In this document: piece after piece, positions 16,869-24,784 of the stretch
How the letters are laid out: each line of letters starts with the position of its first letter
Position numbering within the stretch: position 1 is the stretch's first letter
NCBI GenBank assembly: GCA_024696355.1
Contig: JAILGV010000072.1
Coordinates: forward strand, 1 to 45,891
Length of the DNA: 45,891 nt
Direction of reading: 5' to 3'
From: Solobacterium sp.
GTDB taxonomy: Bacteria; Bacillota_I; Bacilli_A; Erysipelotrichales; Erysipelotrichaceae
Notes under the pieces: generated by a model
Told to the model about the DNA's origin: nothing
Seen by the model: only the letters and a program-made list of their open reading frames with translations
Databases searched by the model: none
Made by a program: the position numbers and the translations under genes

Positions 16869-17958
16869 ACAGTTCGATTTTTCTGAATTGTTCCCAGGGC
16901 AGATCCTTTTTGCCGAAATGTCCGTAGTTGGTTGTCTTTCTGTAAATCGGCCTGCACAGATCGAGTTCCCTGATGATATTGGCTACACTGAAGTTAAAAT
17001 TCTTTCTGACGATTTCAGAGAGTTCGTCATCAGTGTAATCCGATGTTCCGAAGGAACTGACATTGACGGAAACAGGCTCCGGTTCCCCGATTGCATAGGA
17101 CAGCTGGATCTGTGCTTTGTGAGCCAGTCCGTTGGCAACCAGATTACGGCAGACATATCTTGCATAGTAAGCGGCAGACCGGTCAACCTTGGTGGGGTCT
17201 TTGGAAGAGAAGCAGCCGCCGCCGATCGGTGCGTATCCTCCGTAGGAATCGACTACGATCTTTCTGCCGGTTGTTCCGCTGTCTCCCCAGCTTCCTCCGA
17301 CGATGAAGGAACCTGACGGATTGATCAGAAACTTTGTTTCACTGTCAATCAGTCCGGGATCCGTAACCGGTCTGATCACTTTCTCAAGAATCAGCTCTCT
17401 CAGCTCCTCCTGTGTAATATCAGGGGTGTGCTGCGTGGATACAACGACGGCATCGATTCTTTTCAGTTTTCCGTCTTCATATTCGGCAGTGACCTGAGTC
17501 TTTCCGTCAGGTCTCAGACGGCAGTCGGACCTTCTGACTTCCTCGAGCTTTGCGGCAAGTTTATGGGCCTGGCAGATGGCAAAGGGCATCAGTTCCGGGG
17601 TTTCGTCACTGGCAAAGCCGAACATGATTCCCTGATCACCGGCACTGACTTCGCCGTGGGCAACGGCATCCCGGATCTCGGGTGACTGTATGGTGACTTT
17701 GGTGATGACGTGATATTCTTCGTCATAGCCGATTTCCCTGAGAACCGATTTTGCGATTGCTTCATAATCGAGTGATGCTGCTGTGCCTGCCTCTCCGTAG
17801 ACCAGGATCAGATCATCCTTGATGGTTGCTTCAACAGCCATGTGAGCTTCCGGGTCCTGTTCAAGAGCTGCATCGAGGATGGAATCTGCGATCAGATCAC
17901 AGATTTTGTCAGGATGGCCGCTGGTGACGGACTCTGATGTGAAATACATTTTTGTCAT
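16867..17958 (-). CDS. metK: S-adenosylmethionine synthetase
   Basis: Makes SAM from methionine and ATP. The 363-residue protein is shorter than the usual 380-400. Motifs are present: FTSESVTSGHPDKICD at the N-terminus, GDQGIMFGFASDET, and the C-terminal P-loop-like GGGCFSSKDPTKVDRSAAY, with GHFGKKDLPWE at the end. Start ATG 17958 has an AAGGAG SD; the frame stays open upstream, but that stretch is the riboswitch leader. The shortness reflects trimmed loops rather than loss of known motifs. Confidence 0.95.
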   Translation of the reverse strand: MTKMYFTSESVTSGHPDKICDLIADSILDAALEQDPEAHMAVEATIKDDLILVYGEAGTAASLDYEAIAKSVLREIGYDEEYHVITKVTIQSPEIRDAVAHGEVSAGDQGIMFGFASDETPELMPFAICQAHKLAAKLEEVRRSDCRLRPDGKTQVTAEYEDGKLKRIDAVVVSTQHTPDITQEELRELILEKVIRPVTDPGLIDSETKFLINPSGSFIVGGSWGDSGTTGRKIVVDSYGGYAPIGGGCFSSKDPTKVDRSAAYYARYVCRNLVANGLAHKAQIQLSYAIGEPEPVSVNVSSFGTSDYTDDELSEIVRKNFNFSVANIIRELDLCRPIYRKTTNYGHFGKKDLPWEQFRKIEL

Positions 17959-18018
17959 AAAAAAACTCCTTCCGTTCAGTCTTTTCAAGATCTTCAGAAA
18001 GAGCTGCTTTTTCTCTTT

Positions 18019-18115
18019 CTTTATCGATGTCAGCATTACCACCTTACATATCTTTTTCATATGCAGGTTGGTATGAGGCCGGCGAGCTGACTCTCTTGCC
18101 TCATTCTTGATAAAA
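18019..18115 (-). promoter_or_regulatory. Divergent SAM-I-clan riboswitch upstream of metK
   Basis: On the minus strand the leader shows SAM-I core elements in order: TTTATCAAGA (P1 5' side and J1/2), GAGGC...GCCTC (P2), CAACCTGC...AAGGTGGTAAT (P3 and joining region, compare SAM-I GGCAACC and AGGUGCUAAUUCC), and GATAAA closing P1. The usual P4 is missing. Instead GCTGAC (18034-18029) can pair with GTCAGC (18091-18086) in the P2 loop, as a pseudoknot. This resembles SAM-IV or SAM-I/IV variants. The output mechanism is not clear; no strong terminator lies before the metK SD. Confidence 0.68.
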
Positions 18116-18121
18116 GACGCT

Positions 18122-18127
18122 ATTATA
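18122..18127 (-). promoter_or_regulatory. -10 box for metK leader
   Basis: TATAAT on the minus strand lies just upstream of the riboswitch aptamer. The -35 (TTGATT at 18153-18148) would need a 20-bp spacer, so it is weak. Confidence 0.5.
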
Positions 18128-18209
18128 ATGCCACTGATACATGAGAAAATCAACAGAAATGTTTAAAGCAAAAACAGCAATGGGATTATTTCGTGCAGGC
18201 TGATTGATA

Positions 18210-18215
18210 TATAAT
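18210..18215 (+). promoter_or_regulatory. -10 box placed for leaderless start of the AI-2E gene
   Basis: TATAAT ends 6 bp before ATG 18222, so transcription starting about 7 bases downstream would begin at the start codon. The -35 is poor. Confidence 0.5.
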
Positions 18216-18221
18216 AGAAAT

Positions 18222-19355
18222 ATGAAGTGGAAGCTCAGTGAGGAAGTCAGAGACAGGATCGCGGCATATACGATCAGCGGTCTGATTATAGCGGCTGTAA
18301 TGCTGGTGTTTTTTAACTGGCCTTCGATTTCGGTATTTCTAAAACGCATCTTTACGGCACTTTCACCTTTTATCTGGGGACTCTGCTTCACGTTTATACT
18401 GATCCCGGTCAGAAATGTACTGGAAAGCAGGGTGCTGGCAAATACGAATCTGACGCCGAGACACCAGCGGATCATTGCCGTCGTTATTTCGATTCTTTTA
18501 CTGCTGGCATTTATTATCGTGTTCCTTGTTCTTCTGATCCCGCAGCTGTACAACAGTATTTCGCTTCTGCTGAACAGCATGGACAGCTATATCAATACGG
18601 TAAACGGCTGGCTGAATCAGCTTCATGCATCGGGACAGTATTCCGCAATGGTAAGCAATCTGTCGGATTCGCTCAGAAAAATGCTCGAAGGCATTCTGAC
18701 CGGCAGCAACGGCATTCTGAACAGACTGGTCAATTATTCCGTGACATTTGTAAAGGGAATTTCCAATTTCTTCATCGGTCTGATTATTTCCGTGTATATC
18801 CTGCTTGACCAGGAAAGATGGACAAAGCAGATCCGCAAGCTGACCTTCGCGTTTCTTCCTGCGGAGGCAGCCGAAAATCTGTCTCATATCTGCAGTCTGA
18901 TCGGGGGAATGCTGAATAAATTTGTGTTCGGAAAATCGCTGGATTCCCTGATCATCGGTGTCGTGACCGGCATCTGCTGCGGCATTATGAGGATGCCTTA
19001 CAGCCTGCTGATTGCATTCGTAATCGGCATCACCAATATGATTCCCGTATTCGGTCCGTTCATCGGTGCTGTTCCGTGTCTGTTTATCCTGCTTCTGATC
19101 AGTCCGATCAAAGCCCTTGAGTTCGGAATCTTCGTTCTGATCCTCCAGCAGATCGACGGCAATATCCTCGGTCCGTATATTCTGGGAGATTCCATGGGTC
19201 TGCCGGCGCTGTGGATTATGTTTGCGATTATCCTGGGCGGATCACTGTTCGGGATTCTGGGAATGTTCCTGGGCATACCGATATTCAGTGTATTCTATGT
19301 GCTGCTCAGGGATTTTGCCAACCGGAAGATCCGTGAAAAGCGCGTCAAAGTATAA
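18222..19355 (+). CDS. AI-2E family transporter (membrane protein)
   Basis: A 377-residue membrane protein with about eight predicted helices. Segments include SGLIIAAVMLVFFNW (~19-33), a stretch near 48-62, VVISILLLLAFIIVFLVLLIP, FFIGLIISVYILL, and the C-terminal set of helices with IGITNMIPVFGPFIGAVP and LGPYILGDSMGLPALWIM, motifs typical of the AI-2E (formerly PerM) family. Members include Na+/H+ antiporters and peptide or quorum-signal exporters. No SD is visible; ATG 18222 lies 6 bp after a perfect TATAAT (18210-18215), so the transcript may be leaderless. Confidence 0.88.
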   Translation: MKWKLSEEVRDRIAAYTISGLIIAAVMLVFFNWPSISVFLKRIFTALSPFIWGLCFTFILIPVRNVLESRVLANTNLTPRHQRIIAVVISILLLLAFIIVFLVLLIPQLYNSISLLLNSMDSYINTVNGWLNQLHASGQYSAMVSNLSDSLRKMLEGILTGSNGILNRLVNYSVTFVKGISNFFIGLIISVYILLDQERWTKQIRKLTFAFLPAEAAENLSHICSLIGGMLNKFVFGKSLDSLIIGVVTGICCGIMRMPYSLLIAFVIGITNMIPVFGPFIGAVPCLFILLLISPIKALEFGIFVLILQQIDGNILGPYILGDSMGLPALWIMFAIILGGSLFGILGMFLGIPIFSVFYVLLRDFANRKIREKRVKV

Positions 19356-19362
19356 CTGCATG

Positions 19363-19388
19363 ATTCCTGCGTATGCAGGAATTTTTTT
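19363..19388 (+). terminator. Terminator after the AI-2E gene
   Basis: ATTCCTGC (19363-19370) pairs with GCAGGAAT (19375-19382), followed by T6. Confidence 0.85.
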
Positions 19389-19406
19389 ATATCTGCCGGT
19401 CTGATC

Positions 19407-19435
19407 TTGACAAATATATCGAAGTGTGATATATC
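19407..19435 (+). promoter_or_regulatory. Second padR promoter with inverted repeat
   Basis: TTGACA (19407-19412) and an extended -10 TGATATATC (19427-19435) at 17-bp spacing. The inverted repeat ATATATC (19414-19420) and GATATAT (19428-19434), spacer 7 bp, covers the -35/-10 interval. It is a candidate PadR operator, distinct in sequence from the one at 9811-9837. Confidence 0.65.
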
Positions 19436-19458
19436 AAAGTCAGATATACGGAGGATAT

Positions 19459-19782
19459 ATGAACGAAAGGATCAGAAGGATATATGTTCCGATGACAGAG
19501 TCCGGGTTTTATATCCTGTTCTGCCTGCAGGAGCCGCAGCACGGATACGGAATCGGTCTCAGGGTAAAAAAACTGACCGGCGGCGAAGTGACGATCGGTG
19601 CGGGAACCATGTACGGAACTCTTTCAAAAATGGAAAAGGACGGGCTGATCAGGTTTTTCGCAGAAGAGGACAAGCGCAGGCTTTACCTGATTACGGATGC
19701 CGGACGTGAAGTCCTGGAAGCTGAACTGAAGAGAATTGAAAGGCTGTATAAAAACAGCAGAGGAGAGTGTACGGATGAGTAA
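19459..19782 (+). CDS. PadR-family transcriptional regulator
   Basis: A 107-residue winged-helix regulator: ESGFYILFCLQEPQHGYGIG (~14-33), the recognition helix region IGAGTMYGTLSKMEKDGLI and the wing EEDKRRLYLITDAGREVL. ATG 19459 follows a GGAGG SD; an earlier in-frame ATG at 19426 lies within the promoter and is rejected. It overlaps the DUF2812 gene by 8 bp. PadR-DUF2812 is a recurrent pair in Firmicutes, so the partner is likely its regulated effector. Confidence 0.92.
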   Translation: MNERIRRIYVPMTESGFYILFCLQEPQHGYGIGLRVKKLTGGEVTIGAGTMYGTLSKMEKDGLIRFFAEEDKRRLYLITDAGREVLEAELKRIERLYKNSRGECTDE

Positions 19783-20320
19783 ACTTTATGCAAGGATCTT
19801 TACAATTGCGGATTATGAAGAGGAAGAGGACTGGCTGAGGCAGCAGAATCAGAACGGTCTGAAAATCGTTAAATTTACCGCACCCTGCTTTTATACATTT
19901 GAGGAATGTGAGCCGCAGGATGTTATTTACCGTCTTGATTACAGAGAAGATGCAGATACCGATGAGTACCGGCGGATGGCGTCGGATTTCGGCTGGGAGT
20001 ATTTCGGTCAGTTTCTCGGCTGGCTGTATTTCCGCAAACCGGCAGCGGATGCGGATGTGAACGGCGAAGATGAGCTGTTTTCCGATAATGCCTCCCGTGC
20101 GGAAATGGCTGAGAGCATTCTGCGCACCAGGTTCGTGCCGGTCGCTTTGATTTTCTTCGTCTGTGTACTGCCGAATCTGTACAATGCCGTCAGCGGAAGA
20201 ATGGGCTTGCTCAGCGGATTCTTCGGTGCTTTCTTCGGCATAATGCTGGGGATTTATATATATCTGATTATTCACTGCGGAAGGAAGCTGAAGGAAATCA
20301 GGGACAGATACCGGAACTGA
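19775..20320 (+). CDS. DUF2812 membrane protein
   Basis: A 181-residue protein. The N-terminal ~90 residues (ADYEEEEDWLRQQNQNGLKIVKF, then CEPQDVIYRLDYRED and DFGWEYFGQFLGWLYFRKP) match DUF2812, which appears to read as 'handles the wordy cytosolic domain of a membrane protein'. Two hydrophobic helices follow: about 120-137 (RFVPVALIFFVCVLPNLY) and 148-168 (LLSGFFGAFFGIMLGIYIYL). The ATG follows AGGAGAGTG. Function is unknown; co-expression with PadR suggests a stress or envelope response. Confidence 0.8.
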   Translation: MSKLYARIFTIADYEEEEDWLRQQNQNGLKIVKFTAPCFYTFEECEPQDVIYRLDYREDADTDEYRRMASDFGWEYFGQFLGWLYFRKPAADADVNGEDELFSDNASRAEMAESILRTRFVPVALIFFVCVLPNLYNAVSGRMGLLSGFFGAFFGIMLGIYIYLIIHCGRKLKEIRDRYRN

Positions 20321-20345
20321 CACAGATGCAGATACGGATAAATGA

Positions 20346-20388
20346 AAACCGCCGGAACTGCCGGATACGGCATCCCAACGGTTTTTTT
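20346..20388 (+). terminator. Terminator after the DUF2812 gene
   Basis: AAACCG (20346-20351) pairs with CGGTTT (20379-20384), with an internal GCCG/CGGC stem, followed by T-run. Confidence 0.72.
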
Positions 20389-20408
20389 CTGTGATACGGA
20401 TCGGGGGA

Positions 20409-22502
20409 TTACAGTGTGTACAGAATATCCATGTAGGACGGCATTTTGTAGAACCGTTTGTCGGCAATTACCTCATAGGAGTCAATGGCTTTTCTGACAT
20501 CCTCCATCAGCGGACAGATTTCATAATAGAATTTCTTTCCGGCAGCGGATGTCTGACCTTCTGCAGAAAGTGCGCAGAACTTCTCATCCAGTTTTTCGGC
20601 GGACAGATAGATATCATCTATCGCTGCATCAAGCCTGCTGCAGCGGTTCTTCAGATAGGCGGGAACTTTCTTTCCGCATGCGGCGGCAGCCTCCATATTG
20701 AATTTCAGATCTGCAGTGACAGCGGGCAGAATGTCCTTCCTGACCATTTCAAGAAGTGTTCTGACTTCGATTGTGACGGTTTTGATGTACTGTTCGGTAT
20801 AGATTGCTTTTCTGGCGGTCAGTTCCTTTCTGGAATACACATTGTATTTTGTGAGCAGATCGATTGTGGCGGGATCGTCAAGGATATCGATTGATTCAAT
20901 GAAGCTTCTGACATTCGGCAGGCCTCTTCTTTCAGCTTCTTTGACCCATTCTTCTGAATATCCGTCACCGGAGAAAAGAATCCGCTTGTGATCATGAATG
21001 ATTTTGCGGCAGACTTCCAGCGCCTTGACGCGCACGTCCTGCAGATACTTGATGCCCTCGAGCTCATCCGCAAATTTGTTCAGGCTGTCGGCCATAATGG
21101 TATTCAGTACAATATTGGGAACAGCAGCGCTCATGGACGAGCCCACCATTCTGAATTCAAACTTGTTTCCGGTGAAGGCAACCGGTGAAGTTCTGTTGCG
21201 GTCCGTATTATCGTGGGGAATATAGGAGAGACCGGAGATCGGATTGAATTCCGTGACGGTTTCTTTTTTTCCGGACTGTGCGGGACTGTTCATATAGAGA
21301 CCGTACAGAATCTGTTCGATATAAGCACCGAGATAAACGGAAATAATTGCGGGAGGGGCTTCGTTGGCACCGAGACGGTGATCGTTTCCGGGATTGGATG
21401 CGCTCATTCTCAGAAGCAGGGCATTTTCATCAACCGCTCTGATGAAGGAACAGATAAATGCCAGGAAACGGATGTTTTCGGCAGGTTTGTCGCCCGGCGA
21501 GAAGAGGTTCTGGCCGTTGTCCGTTGTGATGGACCAGTTGTTGTGCTTTCCTGAACCGTTGATTCCGGCGAACGGTTTTTCATGCAGAAGACATGCGAGT
21601 CCGTGCTTTTCGGCGGTTTTGTTCAGGATTTCCATGGTCAGCTGGTTCTGATCCACGGCCATATTGCCGTCACTGAAGACCGGGGCAAGTTCAAACTGCT
21701 GAGGTGCGACTTCATTGTGCTCTGTCTTGGCATAGATGCCCAGCTTCCAGAGTGAATGATTGACATCCTTCATAAAGGCGCTGACACGTTCCGGAATGAT
21801 TCCGAAGTAATGGTCATCCAGTTCCTGTCCCTTCGGGGCGGGTGAACCGAACAGAGTTCTTCCGCAGAGTTTCAGATCGGGTCTTGCGTCGACGAACTTT
21901 TTGTCGACCAGGAAGTATTCCTGTTCAAGACCGACGCTTGTGGAACAGGATTTGACATCCTTTTCACCGAGCAGGTTGACCATCCGTGTGCTGGCATCGC
22001 TGAGAACCTTGACTGATTTCAGCAGGGGATCTTTTTTGTCAAGTGATTCTCCGTTGTAGGAAACGAAGATGGTGGGAATGCAGAGAACGCTTCCCTTGAT
22101 AAAGACAGGTGACGTAACATCCCAGTATGTATAGCCGCGCGCCTCGAATGTTGCACGCAGACCTCCGCTGGGAAAGGAAGAAGCGTCAGGCTCACCTTTG
22201 ATCAGGTTCTTTCCCGAAAAATGCGTGAAGGGCTGTCCGTGCTGATCGGGCTCGATAAATGCATCATGCTTTTCCGCCGTGGTTCCGGTCAGAGGCTGGA
22301 ACCAGTGCGTGTAGTGGGTTGCGCCCTTTTCAAGGGCCCAGCGTTTCATTGCGTGTGCGATAGCATCAGCTGTAGGTCTGTCCAGTGATCCTTCGTTGGT
22401 GACAGTTTTCTTGTAAGAGAGGTATACAGGGCGCGGCAGACGTTCCCGCAGTTCGTTTTCCCCGAATACCAGAGAACCGAATTCTTCATAAGGTGCTTCC
22501 AT
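20409..22502 (-). CDS. glnN: Type III glutamine synthetase
   Basis: Condenses glutamate and ammonia to glutamine with ATP. At 697 residues it is the long GSIII form, which forms dodecamers and occurs in Bacteroidota, Cyanobacteria and many anaerobic Firmicutes. Seen motifs: FGENELRERL..., GATHYTHWFQPLTG (about residues 59-72), the family segment ASSFPSGGLRATFEARGYT, GLEQEYFLVD, KTEHNEVAPQQFELAPVF, and AGINGSGKHNNWS. The SD is AGGAGGAT. A near-consensus promoter and a run of phased A-tracts lie upstream. Confidence 0.96.
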   Translation of the reverse strand: MEAPYEEFGSLVFGENELRERLPRPVYLSYKKTVTNEGSLDRPTADAIAHAMKRWALEKGATHYTHWFQPLTGTTAEKHDAFIEPDQHGQPFTHFSGKNLIKGEPDASSFPSGGLRATFEARGYTYWDVTSPVFIKGSVLCIPTIFVSYNGESLDKKDPLLKSVKVLSDASTRMVNLLGEKDVKSCSTSVGLEQEYFLVDKKFVDARPDLKLCGRTLFGSPAPKGQELDDHYFGIIPERVSAFMKDVNHSLWKLGIYAKTEHNEVAPQQFELAPVFSDGNMAVDQNQLTMEILNKTAEKHGLACLLHEKPFAGINGSGKHNNWSITTDNGQNLFSPGDKPAENIRFLAFICSFIRAVDENALLLRMSASNPGNDHRLGANEAPPAIISVYLGAYIEQILYGLYMNSPAQSGKKETVTEFNPISGLSYIPHDNTDRNRTSPVAFTGNKFEFRMVGSSMSAAVPNIVLNTIMADSLNKFADELEGIKYLQDVRVKALEVCRKIIHDHKRILFSGDGYSEEWVKEAERRGLPNVRSFIESIDILDDPATIDLLTKYNVYSRKELTARKAIYTEQYIKTVTIEVRTLLEMVRKDILPAVTADLKFNMEAAAACGKKVPAYLKNRCSRLDAAIDDIYLSAEKLDEKFCALSAEGQTSAAGKKFYYEICPLMEDVRKAIDSYEVIADKRFYKMPSYMDILYTL

Positions 22503-22525
22503 GGTTGTATCCTCCTATGTGAATC

Positions 22526-22554
22526 ATTAAAATCCCAAAAAAGAGTGATGTCAA
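22526..22554 (-). promoter_or_regulatory. glnN promoter
   Basis: On the minus strand TTGACA (22554-22549) and TTTAAT (22531-22526) are separated by exactly 17 bp, 24 bp before the ATG. Confidence 0.8.
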
Positions 22555-22555
22555 C

Positions 22556-22670
22556 ACAAAAAATCGAAAAAATCTGAATAAAAATTCAAAAATACAGGCA
22601 AAAACTGAAAAATAATTTGAAATAACGCAAAAAAATTTAAAAATTAAGCAGTTTTCAGAAATTTGAAATA
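22556..22670. other. AT-rich, phased A-tract region upstream of glnN
   Basis: The plus strand holds A-tracts of 5-7 bases at about 22558-22563, 22567-22572, 22580-22584, 22588-22592, 22600-22604, 22608-22612, 22629-22635 and 22639-22643. Their centres are about 8-12 bp apart, near one helix turn. Such phasing predicts intrinsic DNA bending just upstream of the glnN -35. No gene is seen here. Confidence 0.6.
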
Positions 22671-22690
22671 AAAAGGCAGCTTCCGCTGCC
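22668..22690 (-). terminator. Terminator after the NifU-like gene (minus strand)
   Basis: On the minus strand GGCAGC (22690-22685) pairs with GCTGCC (22680-22675), loop GGAA, then TTTTT. Confidence 0.82.
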
Positions 22691-22691
22691 G

Positions 22692-22985
22692 TTATTGCCA
22701 GTTGTACCCGTCGTATCCGTAGGGATCTTCAGAGGCATCAAGCTGCACGCCTGTTACCTCCGGGATTTCATCCATCAGAATGGCCTGCACGCCGTCTGTC
22801 AGCGTGGTGTCGATTGCCATGCATCCGGCACACGCTCCGATCATTCTGACGGTTACGATCCCGTCCCTGAAGTCCACCAGCTGGATATCGCCGCCGTCAC
22901 TCTGAATGTAGGGCCTGATCTTGTTGATGACCCGCTCGATTCTTTCGAGAACATCGTAGCTTCCGGGATTTACATTTTCACTCAT
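22692..22985 (-). CDS. NifU C-terminal-domain Fe-S scaffold protein
   Basis: A 97-residue protein consisting mainly of a single NifU-like domain: IRPYIQSDGGDIQLVDF and GACAGCMAIDTTLTDGVQ, whose CxxC (about residues 52-55) binds a transient Fe-S cluster. Such proteins deliver clusters to apo-enzymes. The Rnf complex in the same window would be a plausible recipient, but that is inference. A weak purine-rich SD (AGAAGAAG) precedes the start. It follows the DUF212 gene by 27 bp in the same direction, so they may be cotranscribed. Confidence 0.9.
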   Translation of the reverse strand: MSENVNPGSYDVLERIERVINKIRPYIQSDGGDIQLVDFRDGIVTVRMIGACAGCMAIDTTLTDGVQAILMDEIPEVTGVQLDASEDPYGYDGYNWQ

Positions 22986-23012
22986 ATTCTGCTTCTTCTT
23001 TCTTATTGCCTG

Positions 23013-23468
23013 CTAAAACCAAAAATTGATTATCAGTGCAGTTGCTGCACCGAGAATAATACCGCCGAGCACTTCCGACCATTTATGGCCGAGCACTTCC
23101 TTCAGCTTGATATCATATACGGGATCCAGGAAGTCCACATGGAACAGATCCTGAACATCCTTGACTAATTGTTGCGTAACTTGTGCATTTTGTCCACTGT
23201 AATACCTCACGTTCGCGGCATCGTAAATTACGATGATTGCAAGAATCGAACTTACCGCGAAAAGAGTGGAGCGGAAATTTTCCTGAATGCCGACGGACAG
23301 GGCAAGTGCAGTAACCATTGCACTGTGGGAACTGGGCATGCCTCCGCTTTCAACAGCCATGTGCGGCTTCCAGTCGTGATGCATGGCTGCCCGGATAAAA
23401 GGTTTCAGAATCTGAGCGATCACCGCTGAGATCAGCGCTGACCAGAAAGGATACATACTTTTGATCAT
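23013..23468 (-). CDS. Divergent PAP2-family membrane protein (DUF212)
   Basis: A 151-residue membrane protein with the ESGGMPSSHSAMVTALALSVG motif (about 40-60; the SSH part recalls the PAP2 phosphatase active site), which marks the divergent PAP2/DUF212 (YuiD-like) family. Hydrophobic segments are at the N-terminus (~5-25), near 50-60, 70-85 (AVSSILAIIVIYDAANV) and the C-terminus (GGIILGAATALIINF). It may act as a lipid phosphatase. The SD is GAGGTG. No strong partner other than the NifU gene. Confidence 0.82.
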   Translation of the reverse strand: MIKSMYPFWSALISAVIAQILKPFIRAAMHHDWKPHMAVESGGMPSSHSAMVTALALSVGIQENFRSTLFAVSSILAIIVIYDAANVRYYSGQNAQVTQQLVKDVQDLFHVDFLDPVYDIKLKEVLGHKWSEVLGGIILGAATALIINFWF

Positions 23469-23530
23469 TTTTCACCTCACCGCAAAGTATAGCACACTGA
23501 AATAAGGTCGTGTTACAATGATGTGCGGAA

Positions 23531-23917
23531 GTGAAAAAGGAAATGAATTACAAAGCAGGACAGACAGCAGAAGGAAAAGTAACCGGAATCCAGCCGTATG
23601 GGGCGTTCGTGTCTCTTGACAAGGATACCAGCGGACTGATTCATATATCGGAGATCAGTGACGGTTATGTACGGGATATTACGAATTTCGTCAATGTCGG
23701 AGATACCGTAAAGGTGAAAATCATTGATTTCGACAGTCAGAACAATCAGGCAAGACTGTCATTGAAGGCACTGAACAGAAGCCGTACGAGAATCCGCAAG
23801 AGACCGATGACGCGCCGCAGCAGCGCACCTGTCATGAAACTCGGATTCAGTTCGATCGAAAAAGCAATGCCGCGGTGGATCAGAGATTCTGAAGAAATGC
23901 TGAAAGGTTCAAAATGA
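23531..23917 (+). CDS. S1-domain RNA-binding protein (YugI/general stress protein 13-like)
   Basis: A 128-residue protein with one S1 domain at about 8-80 (QTAEGKVTGIQPYGAFVSL, SGLIHISEISDGYV, VGDTVKVKIIDFD, RLSLKAL), then a basic Arg-rich tail and SSIEKAMPRWIRDSEE. This matches YugI/GSP13-type ribosome-associated stress proteins. The GTG start at 23531 is preferred but an ATG at 23543 gives a protein 4 residues shorter; neither has a well-spaced SD. A -10-like TACAAT (23514-23519) lies 11 bp upstream, so the leader would be very short. Confidence 0.86.
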   Translation: MKKEMNYKAGQTAEGKVTGIQPYGAFVSLDKDTSGLIHISEISDGYVRDITNFVNVGDTVKVKIIDFDSQNNQARLSLKALNRSRTRIRKRPMTRRSSAPVMKLGFSSIEKAMPRWIRDSEEMLKGSK

Positions 23918-23926
23918 GCCTTTTTT
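23903..23926 (+). terminator. Terminator overlapping the end of the S1-domain gene
   Basis: AAAGGTTC (23903-23910) pairs with GAGCCTTT (23916-23923) with a G-T pair, followed by T-run; the stop codon is in the loop. Confidence 0.75.
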
Positions 23927-23987
23927 ATTTTGCGGCTGTGTGTATGATAAAAACAGAGAGTGCTTTGCGGAAAGGACAGACGGGTTT

Positions 23988-24770
23988 ATGGAGAAAATAA
24001 TCGTTCAGGTAAGAAATGTTGCAATCGGTGAAGGGCAGCCCAAGATCTGTATTCCCCTGACGGGAAAAACAGAAGGGGAAATCAGGTCATCTCTTCGTGC
24101 GGTACTGAAAAGCCGGCCTGATCTGATCGAATGGCGCGCTGATGACTTCCGTCAGGTCCATGATGAGGAAAGTGTTCTGAACATGCTCTCTGAAATCCGT
24201 TCGGCTGCCGGTGACATCCCGATCCTGTTTACGGTCAGAACAAAAAAGGAAGGCGGACATGCCTCTTTTGACGCAGATGAGTACGTGACGCTGAACAGGG
24301 CCGTATGCCGCAGCGGCGACGCGGACATGATTGACTGCGAACTGTTTTCCGGAGAGGAAACGGCCGCCGAAGTGATTGCCAACGCACATGAATATGATGT
24401 CAGGGTCGTCCTTTCAAACCATGACTTTCAGAAAACACCGGGACGCGATGAACTTGTAGGCAGAATGTGCAGGATGCAGGAACTCGGCGGAGATATCCTG
24501 AAAATTGCAGTTATGCCGGCTTCACGGGAGGATGTGCTGACTCTGCTTGAAGCGACATCCGTCATGTACGGAACATATGCCGTTCAGCCGCTGATCACGG
24601 TGTCAATGTCCCCGGCGGGGGTCATTTCCAGAATCTGCGGGGAGTCCTTCGGCTCGGCGGTTACATTCGCCAGTGCCGCAGAACCGTCGGCGCCAGGTCA
24701 GCTTGACGCGGCTGTTCTGAGAAAGATTCTTGAGGAAATTCACAGGAACATAAAAAGCGAATCAGTCTGA
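23988..24770 (+). CDS. aroD: 3-Dehydroquinate dehydratase, type I
   Basis: Third step of the shikimate pathway; forms a Schiff base with substrate. The 260-residue protein has the expected type I layout: PKICIPLTGKTEGEI at the N-terminus, RPDLIEWRADDF (Glu/Arg), DCELF, and the Schiff-base lysine in GGDILKIAVMP (K about 183), then LITVSMSPAGVISR. ATG 23988 has the SD AAAGGAC about 10 bases upstream; a longer frame from 23940 has no SD. It is alone, with no other aro genes in the window. Confidence 0.93.
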   Translation: MEKIIVQVRNVAIGEGQPKICIPLTGKTEGEIRSSLRAVLKSRPDLIEWRADDFRQVHDEESVLNMLSEIRSAAGDIPILFTVRTKKEGGHASFDADEYVTLNRAVCRSGDADMIDCELFSGEETAAEVIANAHEYDVRVVLSNHDFQKTPGRDELVGRMCRMQELGGDILKIAVMPASREDVLTLLEATSVMYGTYAVQPLITVSMSPAGVISRICGESFGSAVTFASAAEPSAPGQLDAAVLRKILEEIHRNIKSESV

Positions 24771-24784
24771 TTCGCTCAGTTTAT
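24756..24784. terminator. Terminator between aroD and apbE
   Basis: AGCGAATCA (24756-24764) and TGATTCGCT (24768-24776), loop GTC, with T-runs on both sides; best for the minus-strand apbE (TTTTTA). Confidence 0.82.
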
